DNA of 64,000 nucleotides from Candidatus Electrothrix rattekaaiensis (GTDB lineage: Bacteria; Desulfobacterota; Desulfobulbia; Desulfobulbales; Desulfobulbaceae). Of the stretch, positions 8,992 to 17,866 are shown piece by piece. The notes beneath the pieces were generated by a model that saw only the letters and a program-made list of their open reading frames with translations, did not search any database and was not told the origin of the DNA. The stretch lies in the NCBI GenBank assembly GCA_032595675.1, contig JAVQMD010000001.1, positions 2,264,640-2,328,639 of the forward strand, read 5' to 3'. Positions within the stretch are counted from its first letter, which is position 1. Each line of letters starts with the position of its first letter. The translations under genes and the position numbers were made by a program.

Positions 8992-10173
8992 ATGAAGCTG
9001 CATGAATATCAGGCAAAAAAATTGTTTAGCCGCTATGATCTTCCTATCCCTGAAGGCCGGTTGGTACACACGCCGGAAAAGGCTATGGAACATGTGGGGA
9101 AGCGCGGTTTTCCCATCGCCATCAAGGCACAGGTGCATGCCGGTGGCCGGGGAAAATCCGGCGGTATTCTTATTGCGATGAATATGGATGACGCCCATGA
9201 GGCAGTTTACGCGATTCATGGTATGACCCTGAATACCCCGCAGACTCAAGGGAACGGTACGAAAGTGACCAAGCTCCTTTTGGAGAAGGGTGTTGATATC
9301 GCTCGCGAATTTTATCTTTCCATCCTGCCTGATCCGTCAACAGTCTCCTTCCTCATTATCGCCTCAGCAGAAGGGGGGATGGATATTGAGGAGGTGGCGG
9401 CAACGCATCCTGAAAAAATTATTAAGGTACGGGTTGATCCTCTGCTCGGACTCCAGGCATATCAGCAGCGTCGAATCGCTTATGCCCTTGGTTTGACCGG
9501 TGAGTTCTACAAGCCTTTTTCTTCTCTGCTTGCAGGGCTGTATCAGGCAGTGCTGGAGAATGATCTCCTGTTGGCTGAGATTAACCCCCTCGCCTTAACC
9601 ACAGACGATGAGTTTTTTTTGATTGATGCCAAGGCAGAGGTGGATTCCAATGCCTTGTTTCGTCAAAAGGAGCTGCTTGCTCTTTATGACAGCTCCGAGG
9701 ATGATCCTCTGGAAGTGGAGGCCCGTAAACATGGGCTCAACTACATCAGGTTACACGGCAACATCGGGACCATCGTTAACGGTGCTGGTCTGGCTATGGC
9801 AAGCATGGATATTATTCAGCAGGCCGGAGCTGAACCAGCCAACTTTCTTGATGTGGGAGGCGGGGCCAACGAGGTCATGATTGCAAACGGTTTTCGCATC
9901 CTGCTTTCAGACCCACAGGTGGAGGCGATCCTCATTAATATTTTTGGTGGAATCCTGCGTTGCGACATCTTGGCTACCGGTGTGGTGGAAGCGGCCCGAG
10001 CAACGGGCCTGCAACTCCCTGTGGTTGTTCGTATGGAAGGAACCAATGCTGAGCAAGGGAGAAAAATATTGGCCGAATCCGGGCTTGATTTGATAACAGC
10101 GAAAGACCTTGATGATGCTGTCAGGAAATTACGAGAGATGACAGGAAAGATCACAGGGAGGGCAAGTAAATGA
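8992..10173 (+). CDS. sucC: Succinyl-CoA synthetase beta subunit (ADP-forming)
   Basis: 393 aa, the usual SucC length. The N-terminal ATP-grasp domain starts [12 protein letters not shown] and has the [13 protein letters not shown] loop. The C-terminal CoA-ligase half has [11 protein letters not shown], the nucleotide power-helix region. It works in the TCA cycle with SucD, converting succinyl-CoA, ADP and phosphate to succinate, CoA and ATP. Its ATGA overlaps the sucD start by four bases. No strong ribosome binding site is seen before the ATG at 8992. Confidence 0.95.
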   Translation: MKLHEYQAKKLFSRYDLPIPEGRLVHTPEKAMEHVGKRGFPIAIKAQVHAGGRGKSGGILIAMNMDDAHEAVYAIHGMTLNTPQTQGNGTKVTKLLLEKGVDIAREFYLSILPDPSTVSFLIIASAEGGMDIEEVAATHPEKIIKVRVDPLLGLQAYQQRRIAYALGLTGEFYKPFSSLLAGLYQAVLENDLLLAEINPLALTTDDEFFLIDAKAEVDSNALFRQKELLALYDSSEDDPLEVEARKHGLNYIRLHGNIGTIVNGAGLAMASMDIIQQAGAEPANFLDVGGGANEVMIANGFRILLSDPQVEAILINIFGGILRCDILATGVVEAARATGLQLPVVVRMEGTNAEQGRKILAESGLDLITAKDLDDAVRKLREMTGKITGRASK

Positions 10174-11051
10174 GTATTTTTGTCAATCAGGACACTCGAC
10201 TTCTTGTCCAAGGAATCACCGGCAAAGAAGGACAGTTTCATGCCCTGCAATGCATGGAATACGGTACTCAGGTGGTGGCGGGCGTCACGCCGGGAAAGGC
10301 GGGCCAGGAGGTTGCAGGCATTCCGGTCTTCAACACAGTACATGATGCGGTGCAGGCAACAGGGGCCAATGCCACGATGATTTTTGTCCCGCCTGCGTTT
10401 GCCTCGGATGCGATCATGGAGGCTGTGGATGCCGATATTCCGCTGATCGTCTGCATCACCGAAGGAATACCGATTCATGATATGTTGCGGGTGCGTACTG
10501 CTCTTCAGGGAAGCCTGGGAAGATCAAGCAGATTGATCGGTCCTAACTGTCCGGGCATCATCACGCCTGGAGCCTGTAAGATTGGTATCATGCCCGGTGC
10601 CATCCACGCCCCGGGTTCCATCGGGGTTATTTCCCGCTCTGGTACCTTGACCTACGAGCTGGTTGATCAGCTCACTAAGGCCGGGCTGGGCCAGTCCACC
10701 TGCATAGGAATTGGTGGCGATCCTGTGAACGGCACTGGTTTTATTGACTGCCTTGCCGCCTTTGTCGAGGATGAACAGACCACCGGGATTGTCATGCTGG
10801 GGGAGATTGGTGGTACTGCTGAGGAAGAGGCTGCCGCCTTTATCCGGGAAAAAGTTGATAAACCGGTGGTGGGTTTTATTGCCGGGCTGACAGCTCCGCC
10901 GGGACGGCATATGGGACATGCCGGTGCTATTGTTTCTGGCTCTCGGGGCAGTGCGGTCGCAAAGATCAAGGCCTTGGAAGAGGGCGGTGTTCATGTCTGT
11001 CAGGATTTGGGGCGACTGGGGCGGTTTTGTGCAGATATTTTTTCCAGCTGA
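10170..11051 (+). CDS. sucD: Succinyl-CoA synthetase alpha subunit
   Basis: 293 aa. It has the CoA-binding Rossmann start ([16 protein letters not shown]), IGPNCPGI, the SRSGTLTYE loop and the phosphohistidine His250 in [10 protein letters not shown]. It forms the enzyme with SucC, whose gene overlaps it by four bases. The rhomboid gene begins three bases after its stop, so the three genes are probably co-transcribed. Confidence 0.96.
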   Translation: MSIFVNQDTRLLVQGITGKEGQFHALQCMEYGTQVVAGVTPGKAGQEVAGIPVFNTVHDAVQATGANATMIFVPPAFASDAIMEAVDADIPLIVCITEGIPIHDMLRVRTALQGSLGRSSRLIGPNCPGIITPGACKIGIMPGAIHAPGSIGVISRSGTLTYELVDQLTKAGLGQSTCIGIGGDPVNGTGFIDCLAAFVEDEQTTGIVMLGEIGGTAEEEAAAFIREKVDKPVVGFIAGLTAPPGRHMGHAGAIVSGSRGSAVAKIKALEEGGVHVCQDLGRLGRFCADIFSS

Positions 11052-11054
11052 GTA

Positions 11055-11996
11055 ATGCCAGAGGGAACGGAAGAGGCTTGGGTCCTTGTGGCTAAGGCCG
11101 GAGCAAGGGATAGAGCAGACTTGGCGGACTTGTCCTTGGTGCTCAGTGCTGTGGGCATTGACCAGCAAATTGATCGTTATAACGGAGTGATCCTGACCAG
11201 AAAAAGGGATGCTGATCAGGCCATGAAGGAACTCCAGGCCTTTCGTGAAGAAAATCGTTCCTGGCCTCCTCCGCCCTCTGTGGTTCGTTCGGCAGTGCCC
11301 ACGGATAATCCTCCGACCCTGCTCATGTTCGGCGGTCTGATTATTTTTTATTGGCTGACCGGCCCTTGGGTGGCTGCTCATCCTTGGTTTGAGGCCGGTG
11401 CAGTGGACAGCCGTGCCATATTGGAGCAGGGCGAGTGGTGGCGCCTGATTACAGCCTTGACCCTGCATGCCGACCAGATGCATCTTGTCGGTAACTGTGT
11501 TATCGGCGGAGTGGTCGTCCATCTGCTCTGCAAGGCCACAGGCTATGGCATGGGTTGGCTGACCCTGCTGCTGGCTGCCATGACCGGGAATTTCCTGAAC
11601 ATCATTTTCCGTGACACACCCCATTATTCGGTGGGTTTTTCAACAGCCGTGTTTGCCGCAGTCGGTATCCTCTGCGGGCGCCAATTAAATAATAAGGCCT
11701 CCACTATTGTGAGGCAGGTGGTTCTTCCCCTTGGGGCCGGAGTGGGCCTGCTGGCTATGCTGGGCAGCGAGGGAGAACGAACCGATCTGGGCGCCCATCT
11801 GTTTGGTCTGGCTTGCGGACTGATCTACGGCCTGCTTCTTCAGCTGACAGATTTTGATCTGCTCGGCAGCAGACGCGGACTCCAGTTGGCCTTATTTCTT
11901 GCTGCTCTTTTCCTGATTGTCCTCTGCTGGCTCTTGGCAACCGGCGGAGAATATCCGGTTTTTCCCGTTGATGCCCTGTCCAGGATTTCGCGTTGA
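11055..11996 (+). CDS. Rhomboid family intramembrane serine protease
   Basis: 313 aa. Residues 1-80 form a soluble N-terminal domain, followed by about six or seven membrane helices. The catalytic pair is Ser196 in GFSTAVF and His248 in GAHLFGLACG. The oxyanion motif is HLVGN (His143, Asn147), so the active site is intact. Rhomboids cut membrane-anchored substrates within the bilayer; the substrate here is unknown. The N-terminal domain recalls the small cytosolic domain of GlpG in position, but I cannot show similarity. The gene starts three bases after sucD, and no functional link to succinyl-CoA synthetase is known to me. Confidence 0.88.
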   Translation: MPEGTEEAWVLVAKAGARDRADLADLSLVLSAVGIDQQIDRYNGVILTRKRDADQAMKELQAFREENRSWPPPPSVVRSAVPTDNPPTLLMFGGLIIFYWLTGPWVAAHPWFEAGAVDSRAILEQGEWWRLITALTLHADQMHLVGNCVIGGVVVHLLCKATGYGMGWLTLLLAAMTGNFLNIIFRDTPHYSVGFSTAVFAAVGILCGRQLNNKASTIVRQVVLPLGAGVGLLAMLGSEGERTDLGAHLFGLACGLIYGLLLQLTDFDLLGSRRGLQLALFLAALFLIVLCWLLATGGEYPVFPVDALSRISR

Positions 11997-12137
11997 GTTT
12001 CCCGCCCTGAGGGGGTATTTTTTAGTTTCGATCCCCCATAAGAAAAAGAAAAGAAAAAATACTTGTAAGACAATCCATTACGGTTTTAAATACCGAAATA
12101 CTATGTAAACGGCGATGAAATATCAGAAGGTATTCTG

Positions 12138-12165
12138 TTGACGGTATATGCGCTTAACGTATAGT
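12138..12165 (+). promoter_or_regulatory. Putative sigma-70 promoter for hflKC
   Basis: TTGACG (12138-12143), a 16-base spacer and TATAGT (12160-12165) lie 130 bases before the preferred hflK ATG. The rest of the 298-base gap between the rhomboid gene and hflK is AT-rich and shows nothing else I can name. Confidence 0.5.
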
Positions 12166-12294
12166 ACGTCGTTGTGTTAAGGTTAAGGGAGCGTGCAATT
12201 AATAATCATCCATCTCCCTAAATGTGCAATTTCGGCGATTCATCGTACACCCTTATATCTCTCCATCCGCAAAGGTAAACGCAAAGGTAAATCT

Positions 12295-13377
12295 ATGCCC
12301 ATGAACGACCAATCCCCCTGGGGAAAAAAGAAGAAGCCGGGAACCCCGGAAGATTTTCTGGCTGCCTTAATCCAGAAGATCAGAGATTCATTTAATGAAG
12401 AGAAAAAAGAAAGACCGCCCTCGCAAAAGGGAGAAGAGCCGGATCCGGGCAGCTTTCTTGCCGGAATCGGTAAAATGGTTTTGATTGTGCTGGCGATTAT
12501 AGGCTTTCAGATTGTTTACTCCTCTTTTTACACCATAGAACCTGGTGAACAGGGCATCGTTATGCGATTCGGGCAGTACCACCGGACCACTGAGCCCGGA
12601 CTTCGTTTTAAGCTACCCTATATCGAAGATATGGAAAAGGTGGATGTCAAGACAGTGCGCAAGGAGGAGTTTGGTTTTCGGACCAGAACACCGGGCCAGA
12701 ACAGCACCTTCAGTAAAGAGGGTTTTGATCGGGAATCGTTGATGCTCACTGGCGACAAAAACGTTATTGATGTGGCCTGGATTGTCCAGTTCACGGTCAA
12801 CGATCCGGTTCGCTTTCTCTTTAGGGTTCGCAATGTCCGGCAAGCGGTCCGTGATAATTCAGAGACCGTTATCCGTCGCATTGTCGGTAATATGGATTTT
12901 GATTATGTACTGGGGAATCGTTCTGTTCTGGCGGAAATGGCCAAACAGGAATTGCAGAAGGATCTGGATAAACTGGAAAGCGGGATCTATATAAGCACCC
13001 TCCAGCTCCTGGATATCACCCCCACTGATGCCGTTAAACCGGCATTTAATGAGGTGAATGAGGCGGATCAAGATATGAAACGTTTGGTCAATGAGGCGGA
13101 AGAAACCTATAACAGGGTGATTCCCAAGGCCCGAGGTTCTGCAAAGCAGATCATTGAAGAGTCGCACGGCTATGCTGTCCAGCGTATCAATAATGCAAGG
13201 GGTGAGACCGCTCGTTTTAACGCCATTGTTACGGAATACATGAAGGCGAAAGAAGTAACCCGAAGGCGTATGTATCTTGAAACCATGCAGGATGTTTTGC
13301 CCAAGGTAAAGCAGATTTATGTGATGGATGGCAAAGAGCAGACAGTGCTTCCTTTGCTGAATTTGACCGGTAACTAA
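12295..13377 (+). CDS. hflK: HflK, SPFH/band-7 membrane protease modulator
   Basis: 360 aa from the ATG at 12295 (MPMNDQSPWGKKKK), which matches the typical HflK N-terminus. An in-frame GTG at 12193 would add 34 residues without family resemblance, though AAGGGAG lies just before it. It has a charged cytoplasmic tail, one membrane segment (VLIVLAIIGFQIVYSSF), then the band-7 domain beginning YTIEPGEQGIVMRFG, and a long helical region rich in Glu/Arg. HflK and HflC form a large cage that surrounds and regulates FtsH. hflC follows 151 bases downstream. Confidence 0.93.
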   Translation: MPMNDQSPWGKKKKPGTPEDFLAALIQKIRDSFNEEKKERPPSQKGEEPDPGSFLAGIGKMVLIVLAIIGFQIVYSSFYTIEPGEQGIVMRFGQYHRTTEPGLRFKLPYIEDMEKVDVKTVRKEEFGFRTRTPGQNSTFSKEGFDRESLMLTGDKNVIDVAWIVQFTVNDPVRFLFRVRNVRQAVRDNSETVIRRIVGNMDFDYVLGNRSVLAEMAKQELQKDLDKLESGIYISTLQLLDITPTDAVKPAFNEVNEADQDMKRLVNEAEETYNRVIPKARGSAKQIIEESHGYAVQRINNARGETARFNAIVTEYMKAKEVTRRRMYLETMQDVLPKVKQIYVMDGKEQTVLPLLNLTGN

Positions 13378-13448
13378 CCGACTGTGTAGTAGATTATCGT
13401 TTTTGCGGATGCTGCCGGGGTAGTTTGTGAACTTCCTTGGTGCATCTG

Positions 13449-13470
13449 GGCAGACACACACAGGTCTGCC
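13449..13470. repeat. Small hairpin, REP-like
   Basis: GGCAGAC (13449-13455) pairs with GTCTGCC (13464-13470), around an 8-base loop, in the hflK-hflC gap. The same GGCAGAC..GTCTGCC pairing forms part of the larger palindrome at 4937-5001. It may modulate the ratio of the two messages. Confidence 0.5.
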
Positions 13471-13528
13471 GCTACCGAGACGGAAGAATACCTATCTCCT
13501 TTCAATAAACAGCAGGATGCAATAGATT

Positions 13529-14467
13529 ATGAAACAGGCAATACAAATACTCACTCTTGTGCTCATTGTCGCCGTTATAGCCACGGTCTGGGATGGATTT
13601 TATATCCTTCCGGAAGGTAAACAGGCGGTTATCACCCAATTCGGTGCTCCGGTGGGTGAATCGGAGACCGCTGCCGGTTTGAAATTCAAGGTTCCGTTTA
13701 TCCAGCATGTGCGCTATTTTGAAAAACGTATTCTGATCTGGGACGGAGATCCCAATCAGATTGCCACCAATGACAAGACCTTTATCTTTATGGATAATAC
13801 GGCGCGTTGGCGGATTACTGACGCTCTTCGTTTCCTCCAGGCTGTAGGGGCTGAAATGCGTGCTCAGACCTTGCTTGATGATATTATCAACGGTGCGGTC
13901 CGGGACTTGGTCAACCAGAATGACCTGATTGAAATTATTCGTTCTTCTGATTGGGATAAGGAGTACAGCTTTGCCCGTTCCAGGGAGGAAGAGATGAACA
14001 GGGCTCCAGAAAAAGGGCGTGATAAGATCAGTGAGATGGTCCTGCAACAGGCCTCCAAGGATACTCAGAAGTATGGCATTGAGCTGATTGATGTCATGTT
14101 TAAACGGGTCAATTATATTCAGAGCGTTCGGGAAAAGGTGTACAGCCGGATGATCTCGGAGCGCAAGCGAATTGCGGCGGAAAAGCGGTCGCTGGGTGAG
14201 GGGCGCAAGGCCGAGATTCTCGGTAAGGTGGATCGCGAGCTCAAGGAGATCACCTCGGAGGCCAAACGAGAGGCCACTGAGATTCGAGGTCAGGCCGATG
14301 CTGAGGCGACCAAGCTGTACGGTGAGTCGTACAATAAAAATGTGGAATTTTATTTTTTCCAGAAAAGTTTGGAAAGCTATCGCAATATCATCGGGGAAAA
14401 TACCTCGCTGATCCTTTCGCCCAAATCCGAGTTATTGCAGTATCTGGAATCGACCGGGGTGCAGTAG
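13529..14467 (+). CDS. hflC: HflC, SPFH/band-7 membrane protease modulator
   Basis: 312 aa. It has an N-terminal membrane anchor (ILTLVLIVAVIATVWDGFY), then the band-7 domain starting ILPEGKQAVITQFG, and a C-terminal helical region with AEKRSLGEGRKAEILGK. It partners HflK in the FtsH-regulating complex at the inner membrane. The pair is closed by a hairpin terminator 46 bases after the stop. Confidence 0.95.
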   Translation: MKQAIQILTLVLIVAVIATVWDGFYILPEGKQAVITQFGAPVGESETAAGLKFKVPFIQHVRYFEKRILIWDGDPNQIATNDKTFIFMDNTARWRITDALRFLQAVGAEMRAQTLLDDIINGAVRDLVNQNDLIEIIRSSDWDKEYSFARSREEEMNRAPEKGRDKISEMVLQQASKDTQKYGIELIDVMFKRVNYIQSVREKVYSRMISERKRIAAEKRSLGEGRKAEILGKVDRELKEITSEAKREATEIRGQADAEATKLYGESYNKNVEFYFFQKSLESYRNIIGENTSLILSPKSELLQYLESTGVQ

Positions 14468-14512
14468 GAGAGAGGTCAAACGGGATAATGAACGTGTAGC
14501 GTAAGCAAAAAG

Positions 14513-14544
14513 AAGAAGCCTGTCATTTATGACGGGCTTCTTTT
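14513..14544 (+). terminator. Rho-independent terminator after hflC
   Basis: AAGAAGCCTGTCAT pairs with ATGACGGGCTTCTT around a TT loop, with one G-T pair, and is followed by a short T run. On the other strand the stem is preceded by A residues and could also stop the convergent elbB transcript. Confidence 0.8.
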
Positions 14545-14646
14545 GGTTGGAGGGGATGAAAGCAATGAACGTTGGCTCATGTTGGGTTCTGGGATATTTT
14601 TCATCTCTTCCATGATCAGCAGTGTCGAAGGCTGCTTGGCTGCTGA

Positions 14647-15300
14647 TCAAAGAAACCCCAATAAGGTCTGAATAAGTGCATCTGCGCCATCAGCGATTTG
14701 ATCAACCCGTGAATCGAGCATATAACAGGGGGTGGAGACGATCTTATTCTTCTGATCAACCGCTATTTCCCCAATCCCGGTGGGTGCATGGGTAGCTCCC
14801 ATCTCCCGGATTGCGGCAGCTGTTGCCTCATCGTGCCCTATGGTCAGGGTGATATCACCGAGGACTTTGGCAAGCAGAACCGGAGCAATACAGAGAGCAC
14901 CAATGGGTTTCCCTGCCTGATGCACAGTTTTGACTGCCTGTTCCACATCCTTATTCACCGTGCATCGCGGGCCGTCAAATGCATAGCTACAAAGATTCTT
15001 AGCAGCACCCACACCACCTGGAATAACCAGGGCATCTACTGCTGCTGCATCAAACAGGGCAAGATCCTCGACCTTTCCTCGGGCAATCCTGGCTGATTCG
15101 ATCAGCACATTCCGTTGTTCATCCATCTCCTCACCGGTCAGATGATTCAAGACATGATGCTGCATGATATTTGGGGCAAAGCATTGATACTCTGCTCCGT
15201 GCTTATGAATCGCCCACAAGGTCAAGGTTGCCTCGTGAATTTCAGCCCCATCCTGATGACCGCAACCGGAAAGGATAACGGCTATTGTTTTCTTGCTCAT
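14647..15300 (-). CDS. elbB: ElbB, DJ-1/PfpI-family glyoxalase-like protein
   Basis: 217 aa, the usual length for ElbB (isoprenoid biosynthesis protein with amidotransferase-like fold). It begins KKTIAVILSGCGHQDGAEI, and the nucleophile Cys is in GKPIGALCIAP. Glu in the GAEIHE segment and the TIGHD element complete the pattern. E. coli ElbB shows glyoxalase activity and was first noted for raising lycopene yield. It converges on hflC. A biotin ligase gene lies just upstream on the same strand, 26 bases away. Confidence 0.9.
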   Translation of the reverse strand: MSKKTIAVILSGCGHQDGAEIHEATLTLWAIHKHGAEYQCFAPNIMQHHVLNHLTGEEMDEQRNVLIESARIARGKVEDLALFDAAAVDALVIPGGVGAAKNLCSYAFDGPRCTVNKDVEQAVKTVHQAGKPIGALCIAPVLLAKVLGDITLTIGHDEATAAAIREMGATHAPTGIGEIAVDQKNKIVSTPCYMLDSRVDQIADGADALIQTLLGFL

Positions 15301-15326
15301 GTGGATTTCTCCTGTGCTCTATCGTT

Positions 15327-16238
15327 TCAAAGATAAACTATTTCCCCGGAATATTCCGTGACCCTACTTCCATCCTCCAATTCCATAACTAGGCCGCCGC
15401 AGGGATCAATTGCTCGCGCAAGGGCCCGGTAAAGCGGCTTCTGCTGAATATCAAAACCATACTCGACCCGTTGGCCAACAGTATCACAGAGTTCCTGCCA
15501 GACAGGCAAGAGCAACCCATCCCTGCCCTGTTCACAGCTCCCTCCCTCGGCCAAAGCCTGCTCCTCGTCATAATGGAGCAGCCCGAGGGACCAACGTAAC
15601 TCAGCCAGCAAACAGCCGGTCAGTTCTGCAAGATCTATTTCTCGGGACAGCTCAGAACGGAGACTTGTTGCACTGGTCTGGAATTCCATTGGGAAGACCT
15701 GATTATTCCCGTTGATCCCTACCCCGAGGAGGTGATAGCGATCACCGCCTGAGCTCTGTAGCGTTGTGCAGAGAATACCGGCGAGCTTTTTTCCGGTCAC
15801 CAGCACATCGTTGACCCATTTCAGACGGGCATCGACCCCGCACTGTCTAACAGCCCGGCAGCAGGCCGCGCCCACAGCAAAAGGCAGCATTCGGGTGAAC
15901 TCCGGCAGCAGGATATCGGGCCAAGCTATGGACAGCCAAAGCCCCCCTTCCGGGGCATACCAAACACGGTCGAAACGTCCGCTGGAGTTAGTCAGGGTAT
16001 CGGCGAGCACAACAGTGCCAGCAGCCAGCACCCGGCCTTGTTTTTCTTGTTCCTGTATTAATTGCTGTAAGCGATCCATGCAGCGGTCAAGTCGAGTATG
16101 GTGTTCGAGTGCTGCCCCGACCGGGGCACCATAGGCAAGGATTTTTTCTACAGCCGAGGGAGAAAAGGCGTGCGTGTCCAACCGACCAAGGAAGGCCTGC
16201 TGGTGTGTACGAATGTATTGCAAGGGGGAAGACAACAA
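15327..16238 (-). CDS. BirA/LplA-fold biotin--protein ligase, atypical
   Basis: 303 aa. The catalytic-fold markers are KWVNDVLVTGKKLAGIL and LLGVGINGN, both characteristic of biotin protein ligase. The usual biotinyl-AMP loop GRGRRGRxW is altered to SSGRFDRVW: the final Gly-Arg and Trp remain but the first Gly-Arg is lost. About 75 N-terminal residues precede the core and do not look like a helix-turn-helix repressor domain. The next gene upstream encodes a protein with biotinyl/lipoyl-like domains, a likely substrate. It could instead transfer another acyl group. Confidence 0.8.
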   Translation of the reverse strand: MLSSPLQYIRTHQQAFLGRLDTHAFSPSAVEKILAYGAPVGAALEHHTRLDRCMDRLQQLIQEQEKQGRVLAAGTVVLADTLTNSSGRFDRVWYAPEGGLWLSIAWPDILLPEFTRMLPFAVGAACCRAVRQCGVDARLKWVNDVLVTGKKLAGILCTTLQSSGGDRYHLLGVGINGNNQVFPMEFQTSATSLRSELSREIDLAELTGCLLAELRWSLGLLHYDEEQALAEGGSCEQGRDGLLLPVWQELCDTVGQRVEYGFDIQQKPLYRALARAIDPCGGLVMELEDGSRVTEYSGEIVYL

Positions 16239-16267
16239 AGAGGCTGTGTATGGGAAAGATTACAGGA

Positions 16268-16921
16268 TTATTCCCACTCAGCCTTGACTCTGGTGATGAC
16301 CTTCTGCACAACAGGGAGTTTGTCTTCTGCACAGACACCTATCAGGGGTTGGCCCTGATCAATGCTGTCACCGGGAGTGAAGTACACAGAATGAATAATG
16401 CCAGGCTCACCGGTATAATAGACAGGGGTGTCCCGCTTCATCAAAGACATGGTGATAATTTCGTCTCCAGGCTGGATAAAAACCGACCGGGCACCTTTTT
16501 GGTCAATCCTAGACTGGATATCCAGAGAAAAATAATACCGCGCTCGCTCCGGGGCCTCAAACAAAAACAATACTTCCTGAAGAATGCCCTCTATAATCTC
16601 TTTTTTCTTGAGTGGATGACGGATAGTGAGCAACTTTTCTCCAGCCTCAACAAATTGACCATCCAGCTCAGAACGGACAGAGGAAATCGTCCCGTTGGTT
16701 TTGGAGGTTATTATCTTGGCATTCCGTTCTCGATTTATTTCGTACAGCCTCGTTCCTCGTTTATGCATCCATTCCCCGGAAGCTCCTTCAACCTCGGCAC
16801 CTTCTTCGACCAGAAATCGGACCGTTCCGGTATGGACAGAATGCATATCTACATAATTATAGGGATCAGACCTGTATTGCCCGAGAATCTTATCAAAATG
16901 TATTTCTTGATTAGAAGACAT
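16268..16921 (-). CDS. Biotinyl/lipoyl-like carrier domain protein
   Basis: 217 aa. The C-terminal ~60 residues follow the biotin carrier pattern: TMSLMKRDTP takes the place of EAMKM, then GEPGIIHSVYFTPGDSIDQG and QPLIGV. The middle (TNGTISSVRSELDGQFVEAG) looks like a second, degenerate copy of the same hammerhead fold. The candidate modified Lys is in SLMK. It is encoded just upstream of the atypical biotin ligase, so the two probably work as carrier and ligase. The enzyme complex it serves is not in the window. It could also be a swivelling domain of a carboxylase or an unmodified structural relative. Confidence 0.72.
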   Translation of the reverse strand: MSSNQEIHFDKILGQYRSDPYNYVDMHSVHTGTVRFLVEEGAEVEGASGEWMHKRGTRLYEINRERNAKIITSKTNGTISSVRSELDGQFVEAGEKLLTIRHPLKKKEIIEGILQEVLFLFEAPERARYYFSLDIQSRIDQKGARSVFIQPGDEIITMSLMKRDTPVYYTGEPGIIHSVYFTPGDSIDQGQPLIGVCAEDKLPVVQKVITRVKAEWE

Positions 16922-17054
16922 AGCTGTCGAATTGCGTAAAAATTAAATAAGTATGAGCGATAATTACATGCATTTTATACTTTCAGTTTGACAAGATAGC
17001 AAGGCTATTTTACAAATTGCAAAAACTGTTTTTTAGGGAGCAACAGAAAAAAGG

Positions 17055-17801
17055 ATGAACAACGACAAGTTATACCGTAGCGGCAAAGTGACAGAGGATT
17101 TTTCCTTTAACGATAAGGTGGCCGAGGTTTTTGACGACATGCTTGATCGCTCTGTGCCCCATTATCGCACGGTGATCACGGCCATAGCTGCCATGATTCG
17201 CCGCTTGGCAAAACCGGAAAGCGTGATTTATGATTTGGGCTGCTCCACAGGTTCCACCCTGCTGGAACTCGCACGCCTATTACCAGACATGAACCTGCGT
17301 TTTATCGGGCTGGATAATGCCCCAGCTATGCTGGACAAGGCTCAACGAAAGGCGGCAATGTTCGGCAAAAGCGCGGTGATTGAATTTCACCAACGGGATA
17401 TCACGGATGTCGGGCTCTCCACAACACTTGAAGGAGCGAATATCATTCTCTGCAATTATACCCTACAGTTTATCCGCCCCATGCTTCGTCAAAAATTCAT
17501 CAACCGCCTCTCTGCCTCTCTCCCGGCTGACGGATTACTCTTTGTCAGTGAAAAAATCATCAGCAACCACAGCCGCCTGAACAGAACCTTTATCGACCTG
17601 TACCATGATTTTAAAAGAGATCAGGGATATTCCGAGTTAGAGATTGCTGCCAAACGGGAGGCCCTGGAAAATATCCTGATCCCCTTTACCCCGGAAGAAA
17701 ACATCAGCCTGCTCAAAAAAAGCGGTTTCCAAGAGGTAGAGATGTTTTTTCGCTGGATCAACTTTGCCTCTTTTGTGGCTCTGAAAAAAAAAGCTGAGTA
17801 A
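17055..17801 (+). CDS. cmoA: Carboxy-S-adenosylmethionine synthase CmoA
   Basis: 248 aa. It matches the CmoA pattern along its length: DFSFNDKVAEVFDDMLDRSVPHY, written here only as the F.FN..VA.VFDDM..RSVP motif, then YDLGCSTG (SAM-binding motif I), NYTLQFI, SEKI, HDFKRDQGYSELEI and the closing NFASFVALK. CmoA turns SAM and prephenate into carboxy-SAM, which CmoB uses to make cmo5U34 in tRNA. No cmoB is seen nearby. Confidence 0.93.
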   Translation: MNNDKLYRSGKVTEDFSFNDKVAEVFDDMLDRSVPHYRTVITAIAAMIRRLAKPESVIYDLGCSTGSTLLELARLLPDMNLRFIGLDNAPAMLDKAQRKAAMFGKSAVIEFHQRDITDVGLSTTLEGANIILCNYTLQFIRPMLRQKFINRLSASLPADGLLFVSEKIISNHSRLNRTFIDLYHDFKRDQGYSELEIAAKREALENILIPFTPEENISLLKKSGFQEVEMFFRWINFASFVALKKKAE

Positions 17802-17834
17802 AAGGAACTCTTCCTTTTCGATGCAGGGTCTGTA

Positions 17835-17866
17835 GGGGCACAGCGTGCCGTGCCCCAACGTTTTTT
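17835..17866 (+). terminator. Hairpin and T run after cmoA
   Basis: GGGGCAC pairs with GTGCCCC around a GC-rich loop (17835-17856), and TTTTTT follows four bases later at 17861. The hairpin shares the TGTAGGGGCAC..GTGCCCC sequence with other REP-like elements in the window. It separates the convergent cmoA and ppk2 genes. Confidence 0.6.

Noticed and set aside
10524-11624. 366-codon minus-strand frame across sucD and the rhomboid gene
   Set aside because: Antisense to two intact conserved genes, with no family resemblance.
16109-16939. 276-codon plus-strand frame
   Set aside because: Antisense to the biotinyl-domain gene, which has recognisable carrier motifs on the other strand.
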